Assembly (NCBI RefSeq): GCF_017982655.1
Contig: NZ_JABXYX010000005.1
Span: 48,913 to 112,912, forward strand
Reading direction: 5' to 3'
DNA: 64,000 nucleotides
From: Brasilonema sp. CT11
Lineage (GTDB): Bacteria; Cyanobacteriota; Cyanobacteriia; Cyanobacteriales; Nostocaceae
Shown here: piece after piece, positions 36,029-44,738 of the stretch
How the letters are laid out: each line of letters begins with the position of its first letter
Numbering within the stretch: position 1 is the stretch's first letter
The notes under the pieces: generated by a model
Database searches by the model: none
Seen by the model: only the letters and a program-made list of their open reading frames with translations
Told to the model about the DNA's origin: nothing
Position numbers and translations under genes: made by a program

Positions 36029-36239
36029 GGAAAAAACTCCTGTTTTGGTGAATTGGATTAAAGCTTGTTGCAAAGTAGAAGTGCAAAAACAGATGGCTCT
36101 GATTTGAACCTTTGTACACTTATCGGAGCTAGTTTAGAGTTTTACGCAGCCGAAGAAAAAATTTACATTTCTTTGTCTTATCCTAAGATTGAGACGCCAT
36201 TATCACTCGTTAGATTCCAATATTCTGTGAGGGAAGACT

Positions 36240-37253
36240 TCAGTTTGGCGAAGAGCGAAAAGACACAGATTTCAACTCTTCTATTTGTGTATTTAGTTCC
36301 CTAACTCTTTGCGTGTTACCTAAAGTTTTATAGTTGTCTCGTGCTTGGGTTAACCAATCAATGGCTTCTCGTTCCTCGTTAATCTCTAGATACAAATTAC
36401 CCAATGCTGTTGAAATTTCAGCCTGTTCTGCAACATCGCCAGCCGCTTTTGCTAATTTCACAGCTTCCTCATAACGTTTCTGAGCGAGCAAAGTTAATCC
36501 TACCTGCGAGTAGAGTTCGCCAAGTTGGCGATAGACAAAAGCTTCTTTGATTTCACTCGCAACCAATCCTTCTAGCGTCTCAATCGCCTCGGATTTTAAA
36601 CCTGAGCCACTGTAAATATAAGCATTTTTTAATGCTTGAATTTTGTCCGTTACTCGTGGATTATTCGGTTGAGCGATCGCTGTTTTTACAACTTTTGCCC
36701 CAGTTGCTGGTAACAGCCTGAATCCCCGTGCGGATCGTTCCTCTTCTTGAGAAGATCTGTCGTTGTCAGCTTTGACAATCAGCAAATATTCAACACCTAG
36801 TTCAAGTTGTGGTTTGCCAGGATACACTACCTCATTGGTGTTGACCTTGTTTTCCCAAAGAATTTTGTCACCTTTTAACAAACTAACTGTGTAGCTTTTG
36901 ACACCTATAACCGAATTCCAACGCAGTTTTGGTTGAGAACTGAGTATAAAGGTGTGCCGGGGACTAATAATATAGGGAATCATTGGATTCAGGGGACTTC
37001 GAGCAGGACCAGTAACAGGACGTGTGCATTCTTGGGCAAGTAGTACTTTACTCTTATCTGTGCGTAAGGGCACATCACTACCTTTTTGGTATTGAGTTCT
37101 GAGTATATCTATCGAGTAGACTGGGGTTGCTAAGAGGATATTTGGTAGTGCTACCAGTATGAAAACAAAGAAGAAAATAGCAAAAAACCAAAGATGTATT
37201 TTGACCTTTGTCTTTTTTTGTTTTAAGTTTTTCAGCAACGTAGTAAACTTCAT
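36240..37253 (-). CDS. Membrane-anchored TPR protein
   Basis: 337 residues. A basic N terminus and one membrane span (WFFAIFFFVFILVALPNILL, about residues 23-42) anchor or export it. A beta-rich domain (about 90-170: SPRHTFILSSQPKLRWNSV, YLLIVKADN) resembles an Ig/fibronectin-like fold. Three or so TPR units follow (VYRQLGELYSQVGLTLLAQK, AEQAEISTALGNLYLEINEE). I do not recognise a named family. Genes of this plan frequently sit beside CHAT-TPR genes in cyanobacteria, and here it precedes that gene on the same strand, so a shared envelope-side function is inferred. Confidence 0.75.
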   Translation of the reverse strand: MKFTTLLKNLKQKKTKVKIHLWFFAIFFFVFILVALPNILLATPVYSIDILRTQYQKGSDVPLRTDKSKVLLAQECTRPVTGPARSPLNPMIPYIISPRHTFILSSQPKLRWNSVIGVKSYTVSLLKGDKILWENKVNTNEVVYPGKPQLELGVEYLLIVKADNDRSSQEEERSARGFRLLPATGAKVVKTAIAQPNNPRVTDKIQALKNAYIYSGSGLKSEAIETLEGLVASEIKEAFVYRQLGELYSQVGLTLLAQKRYEEAVKLAKAAGDVAEQAEISTALGNLYLEINEEREAIDWLTQARDNYKTLGNTQRVRELNTQIEELKSVSFRSSPN

Positions 37254-37924
37254 TGTGGATGCACCTAACTTGTGTGATAACGCACTTGAACAACGAAACT
37301 GAAAAAACCGAGTTATTCTTAACCTACAGTACCGAGGAATCCCAGAATTGCTTTTCTCCTTGCGATGAAACTACAAATTCATTGAAACTAGCTGTTAACT
37401 GAGTTTAAGACTAACAATGACTGAGTTGTTCTGACTTTGTACTGACTAGGACGTACGCATTGACGTAAAGCAAAGCCCGTCTGGGAAGCTTCCCCCGGCA
37501 GACTTTACGAAAATCTGATTTGCTGTCCTTCCTTGTTTAATTAGGTGCAAGCAAAATCAACTTATGCACTTTTGAGCGCCTAAGAGGCGGGATTACACGC
37601 CCGCAACGAATGAAAGAAACACCATCCCCTTCTTGCCCTTCGGGGAAGACCTCCGGTCTCGCTGCGCTTTAGACCTCTGGGCGTGCGCTTTGCGCATACG
37701 CCAGTCCCCCAAACTCCTGCACCAGACGCACTCGCGTTCGTGACGGAGACCGCCCTTCGGGTTCGCCACTTTGCCATCGTGACGGGAACCGCCAAGACGG
37801 CAAGTGGACTCACCAAGACGGGGGCTGGTCTCACCTGTTAAGCGTTAAGCGTGTTTCTTGAAAGTTAACTATGCAATTTTTGTAGAAATTTGTTAGCGTT
37901 TGTCACTGCATTGTAAGCAGATGC
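37254..37924. other. Intergenic region filled by a composite dispersed repeat
   Basis: No gene. The minus-strand frame at 37580-37834 is a translation of repeat DNA (GC-rich, Arg-rich). About 37597-37864 is dispersed repeat family Z, copy 1; the rest is unremarkable. Confidence 0.7.
37597..37864. repeat. Dispersed repeat, family Z, copy 1 (long form)
   Basis: Left edge ACGAATGAAAGAAACACC, right edge CCTGTTAAGCG...GTGTTTCTTGAAAG. The ends share a 9-bp inverted repeat (AAGAAACAC). The interior is GC-rich and contains CTTCGGG- and CACTCGCGTTCG-type small repeats plus two GTTAAGC heptamers. A short form with the same edges is at 51351-51424. Confidence 0.7.
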
Positions 37925-39511
37925 TCACTTGAGATTTGGGGGTGCAAGATTCATGAATAGCCGTTCATCAGGATTTTGTGGATCACCATATTTCATGCAG
38001 TTTTTCCAATCTGAAACAGAGGCTTGTTGATTTCCTTGGCGTTGTAAAACCTCGGCTTTCAGACAAAAAGCAGGAGCTTTGTTATGAAATAAGTTAATCG
38101 CTTCCTGAAGGTTGGTTAGAGCTTCTTGGTAGTGTCCTAGTTGCATCTGCGCCCAACCAAGATTTTTCAGTATTGTATATTTGGTTTCCTTATCCTCAAC
38201 AAGTGACAAGCTCTTTTGCAGCAGCGACACTGCCTGAGTGTATTTTTTGTCTAAAATATCTAATCGTGCCAAATTGTTATAAGCTTTGTCAAAATCCTTC
38301 TGTGCAGCTATTTCATAAGCAGCGCGAGCTTGGTCAAATTTTGTTTGGTCTTCATAAACCAAACCTAAATTATATTGATATTCCGGCCTCTTTGAGTCGA
38401 AAATCAAAGCTAATCGGTAGTAAAACTCGGCACTATAGAAGCGCTTTTTCTCGTAATTTTCCCATCCTGTACTATTGAAATTATCAGCGATCGCAGGTGG
38501 CGATGTCCATAAAAAGGGAGTGCTTACTAACAAAGCTAAAGCAGAAAGAACGAACTGAAATATTCGGCTGTGGGGTAAGCGTTCCCTTGGAGTTGTGCGT
38601 CTTGGAGTTGGGGAACTGATGCTTGAAATTCTTTGGAGAAATTCTCGCAATCCAGTAGGAGAATTTTTTGGAATTTGTGCCAGGTACTGTAATATTTCTT
38701 GAGAATTTTGAGGTCGCTGTCCAGGGAAAGGAGCCATCAGGCGATCAATCAAGTCTGCCAGATGTGGTGAAACGAGAGTTGCTTGATCACGCCAAACTAA
38801 TTCACCTGTTTCAGGGTTTTTGGCGAACTCCAAAGGTGATTTTCCAGTTAGCAGATAGACAAAACTGCGTCCTAGAGCAAAAAAATCCGACTGTGGGACT
38901 GCATGACCCTCAGCTTGTTCTGAAGGCGTGTAACCTGCGGATATAATCACAGTACCAGTTTCATCGCCCTGTTGTTTTTGTAGGTAGCTCGTTGTCACTT
39001 CCCGGACAGCACCAAAATCAATGAGTACCAGCTGCCCATCTGGTTTGAGCATGATGTTAGATGGTTTTATATCGCGATGAAAATACTGTCGCTGATGCAG
39101 TAGCTGCAGAATTTCTGCTAGCTGGTTTAACCAGGAAATTGCTAGTTCTGTGGTGATAGGTTGAGAGGCTCTTGCTTGCAACCAATCTTGCAAGTTGGAA
39201 CCCACTATTTTCTCCATCACCAGGCAGTGCAACTGATGATAACTGTTTTGGACAGAGCAAGTAAAATATCCGTCTGGATCAACACGTGGGATTCCAGGAT
39301 GTACTAGCCGACTTAAGACTTCTGCTTCTCTGCGAAATAAGGCGATCGCCTTATTTTGAATGACTGGGTTGTGGAAACGCTCCTTACTCAAAACCTTCAA
39401 TACTTTTGTGATCCCACCATCATCCACCTCAAAGATCTTACCAAAACCACCTCCACCAATCGGACGGATAACTCGGTAGCGACCATTAAGTAATACTCCT
39501 GGACTAATCAT
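37925..39511 (-). CDS. Ser/Thr protein kinase with TPR domain
   Basis: 528 residues. An eukaryotic-type (Hanks) kinase domain fills about 10-280: glycine loop IGGGGFGKIFEV, Lys in KVLKVLSKERF, catalytic HRDIKPSNIML, DFG in LVLIDFGAVRE and the activation segment SAGYTPSEQAEG. A membrane span follows (FVLSALALLVSTPFLW, about 315-330), then four or so TPR units outside the membrane (YRLALIFDSKRPEYQYNLGL, LGWAQMQLGHYQEAL). All kinase residues are present, so it is probably active, phosphorylating Ser/Thr on unknown targets in response to signals sensed by its TPR part. It is the first signalling gene after the CHAT/TPR group. Confidence 0.94.
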   Translation of the reverse strand: MISPGVLLNGRYRVIRPIGGGGFGKIFEVDDGGITKVLKVLSKERFHNPVIQNKAIALFRREAEVLSRLVHPGIPRVDPDGYFTCSVQNSYHQLHCLVMEKIVGSNLQDWLQARASQPITTELAISWLNQLAEILQLLHQRQYFHRDIKPSNIMLKPDGQLVLIDFGAVREVTTSYLQKQQGDETGTVIISAGYTPSEQAEGHAVPQSDFFALGRSFVYLLTGKSPLEFAKNPETGELVWRDQATLVSPHLADLIDRLMAPFPGQRPQNSQEILQYLAQIPKNSPTGLREFLQRISSISSPTPRRTTPRERLPHSRIFQFVLSALALLVSTPFLWTSPPAIADNFNSTGWENYEKKRFYSAEFYYRLALIFDSKRPEYQYNLGLVYEDQTKFDQARAAYEIAAQKDFDKAYNNLARLDILDKKYTQAVSLLQKSLSLVEDKETKYTILKNLGWAQMQLGHYQEALTNLQEAINLFHNKAPAFCLKAEVLQRQGNQQASVSDWKNCMKYGDPQNPDERLFMNLAPPNLK

Positions 39512-39953
39512 GGCGGCTGCAACCCTCTTTCAGTTTCCCCTGTAGCAATCCCCGTTTCATGAGTGAATCATAGCATTTGCAAAATTCCTCCTCTTTGTCC
39601 CAACTCTTTATTGTTGTTGGTACATAGCAATCCCCGACTTCTGGCGAGAAGTCGGGGATCTTGTTTTTTCAGGAATCATTTAGGACTGCTATAGCAGTTT
39701 GTGGCTTGTAAGAAATACCACTAGTAACCTTGGGATGTCTCATCCCATGACAACCCCACACATTTGAGACGTTAAAAGTCAGTTACAAGTCAGAACAACT
39801 CAGCAATTCTCAGGCTTGAACTCAGTCAGCAGCGGAGTTTGATGAATGTATGGAGCTTGAGGAAATGATAAGCGTCTTCAATGCTTCTCGGCAAGGTTTT
39901 CAATTATTCCTTCCAATCACTCAGTTCAAGTTTACACACACATAGGAAAAATC
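39512..39953. other. Intergenic region with hairpin and relic of an NB-ARC upstream sequence
   Basis: Holds the 13-bp-arm hairpin at 39630-39659. About 39725-39840 resembles the start and 5' flank of the NB-ARC gene (43535-43655): both have CCTTG.GATG.CTCATCCCATGACAAC-like sequence and TCAGTCAGCAGC. No gene is intact. Confidence 0.6.
39630..39659 (+). repeat. Perfect hairpin, ATCCCCGACTTCT arms
   Basis: 13-bp perfect arms (39630-39642 and 39647-39659) around the loop GGCG, followed by CTTGTTTTTTC. It reads like a terminator on the plus strand, but no plus-strand gene ends here. It may be one of the dispersed hairpin repeats common in cyanobacteria. Confidence 0.7.
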
Positions 39954-40535
39954 ATGCTTGTTTCAACTTTTGAACTTCTCGTCAAGTCCCAATTACCAGG
40001 TTCTGTTGCTCCAGCACCTCCCCCACCCCCTGCTGGTTCTCCTGACACGAAAAAACTTGCTCGCACTGTCGTTCAAGGTTATTTCTTGACTATTAGCAAT
40101 GTCAATTCCTTTAATGTGACAGTATCTCTTGTGTTTGATGCTCTCACACCATCTATCAGTCCTGCAAACACTATCGCTATTGTTGATGTCTCAGGAGTCA
40201 ATCAAACTAGTGATCTCGTTTTAGATCCTGGTGGTAAGTCGGCAAGATTTCCATCTTTGACTATTCCAGCAAATGATACGCTCTTGTTGATCTTTCAGCC
40301 AGATATTCTTACAAACCCAAATTTACTGACAAGTGCAGACTTTGAGCTACGTGGATTTGTGCAAATCCTGCCATCTTCGCTTTCAGGAAATCAATCCGCA
40401 GATCTTCTCTTGACACCTGAGCAGCGAGGGACGTTCTTTGGAAATTTAAACGGTTCCAATCTTCAACTTGATCAAATTGCCTACAACATTCCTACTGCTC
40501 ATGGCGGTTCTCTGTTTAGGCTTTCTACTTTGTAA
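39954..40535 (+). CDS. Conserved cyanobacterial protein of unknown function
   Basis: 193 residues with no signal peptide. It has a Pro-rich segment (VAPAPPPPPAGSPDTK, residues 19-34) and a remainder that is beta-rich: YFLTISNVNSFNVTVSLVF, ANDTLLLIFQ, FELRGFVQIL. No catalytic motif is seen. The pattern resembles small all-beta structural or carbohydrate-related proteins found in filamentous cyanobacteria, but I do not recognise it. It is followed 118 bp later by a striking 38-bp palindrome that could serve as its terminator. Confidence 0.6.
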   Translation: MLVSTFELLVKSQLPGSVAPAPPPPPAGSPDTKKLARTVVQGYFLTISNVNSFNVTVSLVFDALTPSISPANTIAIVDVSGVNQTSDLVLDPGGKSARFPSLTIPANDTLLLIFQPDILTNPNLLTSADFELRGFVQILPSSLSGNQSADLLLTPEQRGTFFGNLNGSNLQLDQIAYNIPTAHGGSLFRLSTL

Positions 40536-40863
40536 AATTTGCTGAGTAGATTTTATCCTAATCTCTTAACTCTGATTCCCAGACTTAACCTAGGAATGAG
40601 AAGAGAATAATTAAGCATCAAATTGCAGAGGAAATATTACGACACCCGTAATTAGGTTAGCTACATGATTTGAAAATCATGTAGCTAACCTCTCTCTATT
40701 TAGTTTGATTTATACAGGCAAGCAGTGACAGTACTACAAGCATAACTTTTTACTCATGGGATAATTCTCCCACAAACCTTCAGTTAACCTAACAACACCC
40801 AACTGCATAAGTTGATTGAGACAACACCTAATACTAATCAAGTGACTGTTGAGGAACATCTCT
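40536..40863. other. Intergenic region with a perfect palindrome
   Basis: 328 bp without a gene. It contains the 18-bp-arm hairpin at 40654-40691 and the promoter region of the DUF1350 gene. Confidence 0.6.
40654..40691 (+). terminator. Perfect 18-bp-arm hairpin downstream of a plus-strand gene
   Basis: AGGTTAGCTACATGATTT (40654-40671), loop GA, exact complement to 40691. It is 118 bp past the stop of the 193-residue gene. There is no T-run afterwards (CTCTCTATTTAG). It may be an mRNA stabiliser or terminator. Confidence 0.55.
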
Positions 40864-41859
40864 ATGGATAAAACATTTAAATTTCGACCAATTTCCTGCA
40901 GTTGGGTTGCAGTTCATCCAAACCCCAAAGGTGTTATTCAATTTATAGGCGGTGCTTTTTTTGGTACTTTTCCAACTGTTTTTTATCGATACTTTTTCAG
41001 AGAGTTATTTAACGAAGGTTATACAATAGTTGCCCTTCCATTTAGGTTTAGCTTTCGTCATTGGTCTATTGCTATTAGTTTATTGAAAGAGCAGGGTGTA
41101 CTTGCTGAAGAAATTCCCAAAGTTGCCAAAAGACTAAATTACCAAACCGATATTTACCAAGATAAAACTAGATATTTTTGGATTGGACACAGCTTGGGAT
41201 GTAAATATATTACTCTCCTAGAATTTCTCAGTGGTGAAGAATGGCCTACAATTGTACAAGATTGTCTTCAAGATAGTGAAGACCAATTTCAACAGATTCA
41301 CAAGAGTATCCAAGATATTCCTCTCGAACAACATTCTATCAAAGGTCAACCATCTTTACTCATTGCACCAGATATTAGTGATACACAAAGTGCCATCCCT
41401 AAACCTCTAGCTTTCATCGCGCATTTCCTTGATCAAATTAAGCTTGGGGTACTTCCTACTAGAAAACAGACTCAATGCTTTATCGAAGGTAGTCATTTAT
41501 TTAACTTAACTGCACTCATTTCCTTTGATAAAGATACAATCGCTGGAAGTCAAACTGACCGAGACAAGGATTGCCAGACCAGAGAAAATAGTGATGTGCT
41601 TTGGCTGATAGAACAATTAAAGTCTAGAAAATTCCCAATCCTTCATCAGGAAATACCAGGTAAGCATTTAGAACCACTTGGTATTAAAATAGGTAATTAT
41701 ATCGTTGATTTCAACCCGTTGGATAAATTTATTGAACCTATCAAATCTAGGCAACTTGAACCAGTCGTCATTCGATTTCTAGATGAACTAAAGGAAAGGA
41801 AACAAATGGGAAAGGTACAGCAGTATTCTGTGTCAGCAATTAGGGGTGTAACTTTGTAA
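40864..41859 (+). CDS. DUF1350 family protein (alpha/beta-hydrolase-like)
   Basis: 331 residues from ATG 40864 (MDKTFKFRP), preceded by GAGGA; an in-frame start at 40849 overlaps that site. The family is conserved in cyanobacteria and plastids. GVIQFIGGAFFGTFPTVFYR and the nucleophile-elbow-like FWIGHSLGCKYITLLEF (Gly-His-Ser-Leu-Gly) indicate an alpha/beta hydrolase fold, and GKHLEPLG may carry the His. Substrate unknown. Its last bases overlap a dispersed repeat (GGGTGTAAGGGC), so the C terminus (SAIRGVTL) may be altered by that insertion. Confidence 0.85.
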   Translation: MDKTFKFRPISCSWVAVHPNPKGVIQFIGGAFFGTFPTVFYRYFFRELFNEGYTIVALPFRFSFRHWSIAISLLKEQGVLAEEIPKVAKRLNYQTDIYQDKTRYFWIGHSLGCKYITLLEFLSGEEWPTIVQDCLQDSEDQFQQIHKSIQDIPLEQHSIKGQPSLLIAPDISDTQSAIPKPLAFIAHFLDQIKLGVLPTRKQTQCFIEGSHLFNLTALISFDKDTIAGSQTDRDKDCQTRENSDVLWLIEQLKSRKFPILHQEIPGKHLEPLGIKIGNYIVDFNPLDKFIEPIKSRQLEPVVIRFLDELKERKQMGKVQQYSVSAIRGVTL

Positions 41860-41956
41860 GGGTGTAAGGGCAACGCCAACGTGAGCGCTCAGCGGCTCGA
41901 CTGAGCGGAAGCTGAGCGGCGTCGAAGCTTCGCCGAACGTCCGAACGGTGTAGGGG
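41858..41956 (+). repeat. Dispersed repeat, family Y, copy 1
   Basis: GGGTGTAAGGGCAACGCC, then GTGAGCGCTCAGC, ending CGAACGGTGTAGGGG. An inverted, shorter copy occurs at 56509-56561, and a partial at 57819-57845. It sits between the DUF1350 and NB-ARC genes and touches both reading frames' ends. Confidence 0.75.
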
Positions 41957-41973
41957 TTTTCACAGTCGGATTG

Positions 41974-43542
41974 CTATAGCAGTTTCAGTAAATTATATTG
42001 TGCGTATCCAGTTATCTCAGTGGAATAGCCGTGCAATTTTGAGAGCAAATTTCTCACTTGTACTTGCATTCTGTTTACATCCCCTAACCGAAAGCGTAGA
42101 AGCTGTTGAACTCGCGTGAGAACCAGACGTATTTGAATGGCTTTAATGTCGTCTAATTCATCCTCTTTGACTAGAGCATGGCTTTTTAACAACCCTAACT
42201 TCTCAATTGACGTAGCCTGAATTGCTTCAATTATATCCTGACAAACTTGTTTGATGAATTGATTGGTAACATACTTTGTTACGACAGGTTGAAGCGTGAA
42301 TAAGATAGCACTGCTATCAGTTGTTGCTTCTTTTTCTATCAGCGATCGCCTACTCAAAGATTCTAGCGCCACCAGTAATTCAGATCCAGATACCCCAACC
42401 CCTAAGTTTGTTTTTAATTTCGCCAGTGAAAGCGGTTGATATTCTATTGCCAACCAATAAATAATTGTCTTTTCTAAATCCGACAACCGCTCAAACTGTT
42501 GGTCAAGAAGATGAGAAAAAATATCACCAATCACTAAAGAACTTTGTGAGATAAATTGCGCAATATTACCATTAAATAAATCTTGAATTGTTGAAGCTAT
42601 AGTTTTTAACGCCGCTGGATGACCTCGGTATAGTTGAATGAGTTCTTCTAACCCGTTTTCTAAGCCAGAAAAACCCTTGGTAACCAAAAGCTTTTTTGCC
42701 TCTGGTAGCTTTAAGCCTTTGATTTTTAAGGCGCGGATTGCTAAAGTTTCACCAGCGAGTGAGGTGACTTCCACTGGTTTTTCGCGGCTTAGTAACAGCA
42801 AACAGCTTTGATGGTATTCTTCTCCCACTCGCTTGAGCAACTCACCGTAACCTTCGTAACCTGGGCAATAGTAACCAGCTATACTTACATCACGTAAAAT
42901 CATCTCCCAATCATCAAGAATGAGTAAGCAACGATAACTGCGTAAGGTGTTTAGTAGGCAAGAGATTTGACCATCTATCGTCGCTGGTATCGCTGTTTGT
43001 GATTTGCTCGTCAAAAATTCGTTGATATCTGTTAATATCTTAAGTAAAGATGGTGCATGGCGTAGACTTTGCCAAATCAGGTATTCAAATTCGTCTTCAG
43101 TCTGTTGTGCCACCTTAGCAGACAAAGCCGTCTTTCCAATTCCGCCCATTCCAATTAAAGCAACGAGTCGGCATCGCTCATGAACAATCCATTGCTTTAA
43201 AGTGGCGATTTCTTCATTGCGCCCGTAGAACACAGAGACATCTATCGCCTCTCCCCAATTTTGATGTTTACTGCTATTGTTTCCCTCAATTCTCCTATCT
43301 TCTGGCTGAAGTTGAGTTTCAACATCCCATTCAGCAATCTCCTCACAATCGAGCTGTAATCGCTCACAGATATCTACGAAAGTTCCATAATCAACAGGTT
43401 TGCCTGTTAAGAAATTACTGACTGTAGCTAAAGCTAATCCTACATTCTCAGCCAACACTCTTTGACTAGAAAAGCCATTGCGTCTCACAGCTAATTTGGC
43501 TTTTTCAATACAATCCCGACGTACTCTCAACGACCTTGGCAT
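41974..43542 (-). CDS. NB-ARC (STAND) ATPase with N-terminal HTH, lacking sensor repeats
   Basis: 522 residues. Residues 1-80 form a helix-turn-helix-like domain (RVLAENVGLALATVSNFLTG, then DYGTFVDICERLQL). An NB-ARC ATPase follows: Walker A LIGMGGIGKTALSAK, Walker B RCLLILDDWEMIL, then LSREKP and the GHPAALKTIAST helical region. Many cyanobacterial homologues continue into WD40 or other repeats that act as a ligand sensor. Here the protein stops right after YAQYNLLKLL, where such repeats would begin, next to a family Y repeat and a TTGCTATAGCAGTTT motif. So it is probably truncated or a sensor-less form. STAND proteins act in signalling and sometimes phage defence. Confidence 0.88.
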   Translation of the reverse strand: MPRSLRVRRDCIEKAKLAVRRNGFSSQRVLAENVGLALATVSNFLTGKPVDYGTFVDICERLQLDCEEIAEWDVETQLQPEDRRIEGNNSSKHQNWGEAIDVSVFYGRNEEIATLKQWIVHERCRLVALIGMGGIGKTALSAKVAQQTEDEFEYLIWQSLRHAPSLLKILTDINEFLTSKSQTAIPATIDGQISCLLNTLRSYRCLLILDDWEMILRDVSIAGYYCPGYEGYGELLKRVGEEYHQSCLLLLSREKPVEVTSLAGETLAIRALKIKGLKLPEAKKLLVTKGFSGLENGLEELIQLYRGHPAALKTIASTIQDLFNGNIAQFISQSSLVIGDIFSHLLDQQFERLSDLEKTIIYWLAIEYQPLSLAKLKTNLGVGVSGSELLVALESLSRRSLIEKEATTDSSAILFTLQPVVTKYVTNQFIKQVCQDIIEAIQATSIEKLGLLKSHALVKEDELDDIKAIQIRLVLTRVQQLLRFRLGDVNRMQVQVRNLLSKLHGYSTEITGYAQYNLLKLL

Positions 43543-43814
43543 GGCTCATTCCATGACAACTGCTCACATTGTACACGTTACAAGTCAGTCACAACTCACA
43601 ACACCTCAGCTATTTTAAGTCTTTAACTTAGTCAGCAGCTTAATTTTATTGAGGTTTTCAATCCTTGTGTAGAGAGTTCCCAATTTGTTGATCAAGCAAA
43701 AATTGTTACGGACGGTTTAGCACTCACTCGGGTTGAGATGAAGTGCTTTGATATCAAAGAATATCTGGTTGACTACTAAGCGTAGTGCTTTTTATTCTGT
43801 AGCATCTTTGGTAA

Positions 43815-44297
43815 TCATTTGGTTTTCAGTGAATCTTTCTTTTCTTCCTGAAAATTTGTTACCTCACATTCAGCAAGCAGTTCTTCTACATTTTCAGGAA
43901 AGTCAATATTAGTAACTTTTTTTGCAAAAACTTGATAACAATCGTTTTTATCCCCTTCTTTACGCGGGAATCCTAACCAAATAATGATAATAATTTTTTG
44001 TTCTTTAAATGCCCTAAAAAACAATCTATATCGGGCAGGTAGCCCCATTTTCTTCAGACGACCATACTTGTGTAAAGGTTTGTGTAATATAAAATGAGAT
44101 GCAAAAGGATCTTGAGTAATTTTTTCTTTAATACCAATATTCAAGCCCTTTAGTAGCTTTACATCTGCATGAGTCATAAACTCTTGTTTAGATAACTCAG
44201 TTTTTAAAGTACGAACCCGATGAGACAATTCTACCCATTGCTTATCAAACAATGGGTAGAAAAATATTCTCCATCCATCAGATGTGAATGAGTTCAT
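43815..44297 (-). CDS. Toxin of a PrlF/YhaV-type toxin-antitoxin pair
   Basis: 160 residues, RelE-like YhaV-family ribonuclease by pattern: WRIFFYPLFDKQWVELSHRV, a middle HYGRL-like HKYGRLKKMGLPARYRLFFR and IIIIWLGFPRKEGDKNDCY. YhaV toxins cleave mRNA. The gene's start overlaps the antitoxin stop by four bases (ATGA), the standard antitoxin-first order of this family. Length agrees with YhaV (about 150). It sits between the NB-ARC gene and the photosynthesis operon. No damage is visible. Confidence 0.85.
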   Translation of the reverse strand: MNSFTSDGWRIFFYPLFDKQWVELSHRVRTLKTELSKQEFMTHADVKLLKGLNIGIKEKITQDPFASHFILHKPLHKYGRLKKMGLPARYRLFFRAFKEQKIIIIIWLGFPRKEGDKNDCYQVFAKKVTNIDFPENVEELLAECEVTNFQEEKKDSLKTK

Positions 44298-44617
44298 GCA
44301 TCCAAAACAACATCACAAAGTAGCTCATCCATTTCGTCGCTCATTTCTTTCGTATAAGCAACGAGTTGCTCAGGATTTGTAATAGCATCTTTCATCAAAA
44401 AGTCGAGGAACAGACTCATCATAATAGATTCTGTTTCATCTACCTCCTCAACTTCATCAGTGTCTAATTGCACTAAAAAGGTATTTTTAGACAAGACTTG
44501 CACATAACCTGAAGTATTAACTAAATGAGGATGGTCTTTAGAAAAAGCACGAGGTAAGCGAAAACCATCTTGCGTGCCTATCTTAGCAGAAGCTATGGGA
44601 TAGGTCTTGTCGGTCAT
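44294..44617 (-). CDS. PrlF-like antitoxin (AbrB-type)
   Basis: 107 residues. The N-terminal AbrB-type swapped-hairpin DNA-binding region shows KIGTQDGFRLPRAFSKDHP, followed by LVQLDTDEVEEVDE and an acidic C-terminal tail (EMSDEMDELLCDVVLDA) that would bind the basic toxin. PrlF-type antitoxins neutralise YhaV and repress their own operon. It lies directly upstream of the toxin with a four-base overlap. Upstream is an AT-rich region (44618-44690) likely holding its promoter. Confidence 0.82.
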   Translation of the reverse strand: MTDKTYPIASAKIGTQDGFRLPRAFSKDHPHLVNTSGYVQVLSKNTFLVQLDTDEVEEVDETESIMMSLFLDFLMKDAITNPEQLVAYTKEMSDEMDELLCDVVLDA

Positions 44618-44693
44618 CTAAGTATGCTCCTTTATAAAGGCAATTCATTTTATTATAACATTTCTTATAATCAAGTCAAAAAAACATAAAAAA

Positions 44694-44712
44694 GACAGGT
44701 CAAACACCTGTC
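44694..44712 (-). terminator. Rho-independent terminator of petC-petA
   Basis: GACAGGT...ACCTGTC arms around a 5-base loop, located 26 bp past the petA stop. On the minus strand the hairpin is followed by a T-run (complement of the A-rich stretch 44685-44693). Confidence 0.8.
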
Positions 44713-44738
44713 CTATGACTGATAATTTGGCTCTGAAT

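Noticed and set aside
36065..36304. 79-codon plus-strand frame between two minus-strand TPR genes
   Set aside because: Overlaps the 3' end of the upstream TPR gene and has no supporting features.
37580..37834. 84-codon Arg-rich frame as a gene
   Set aside because: It is a translation of dispersed repeat family Z.
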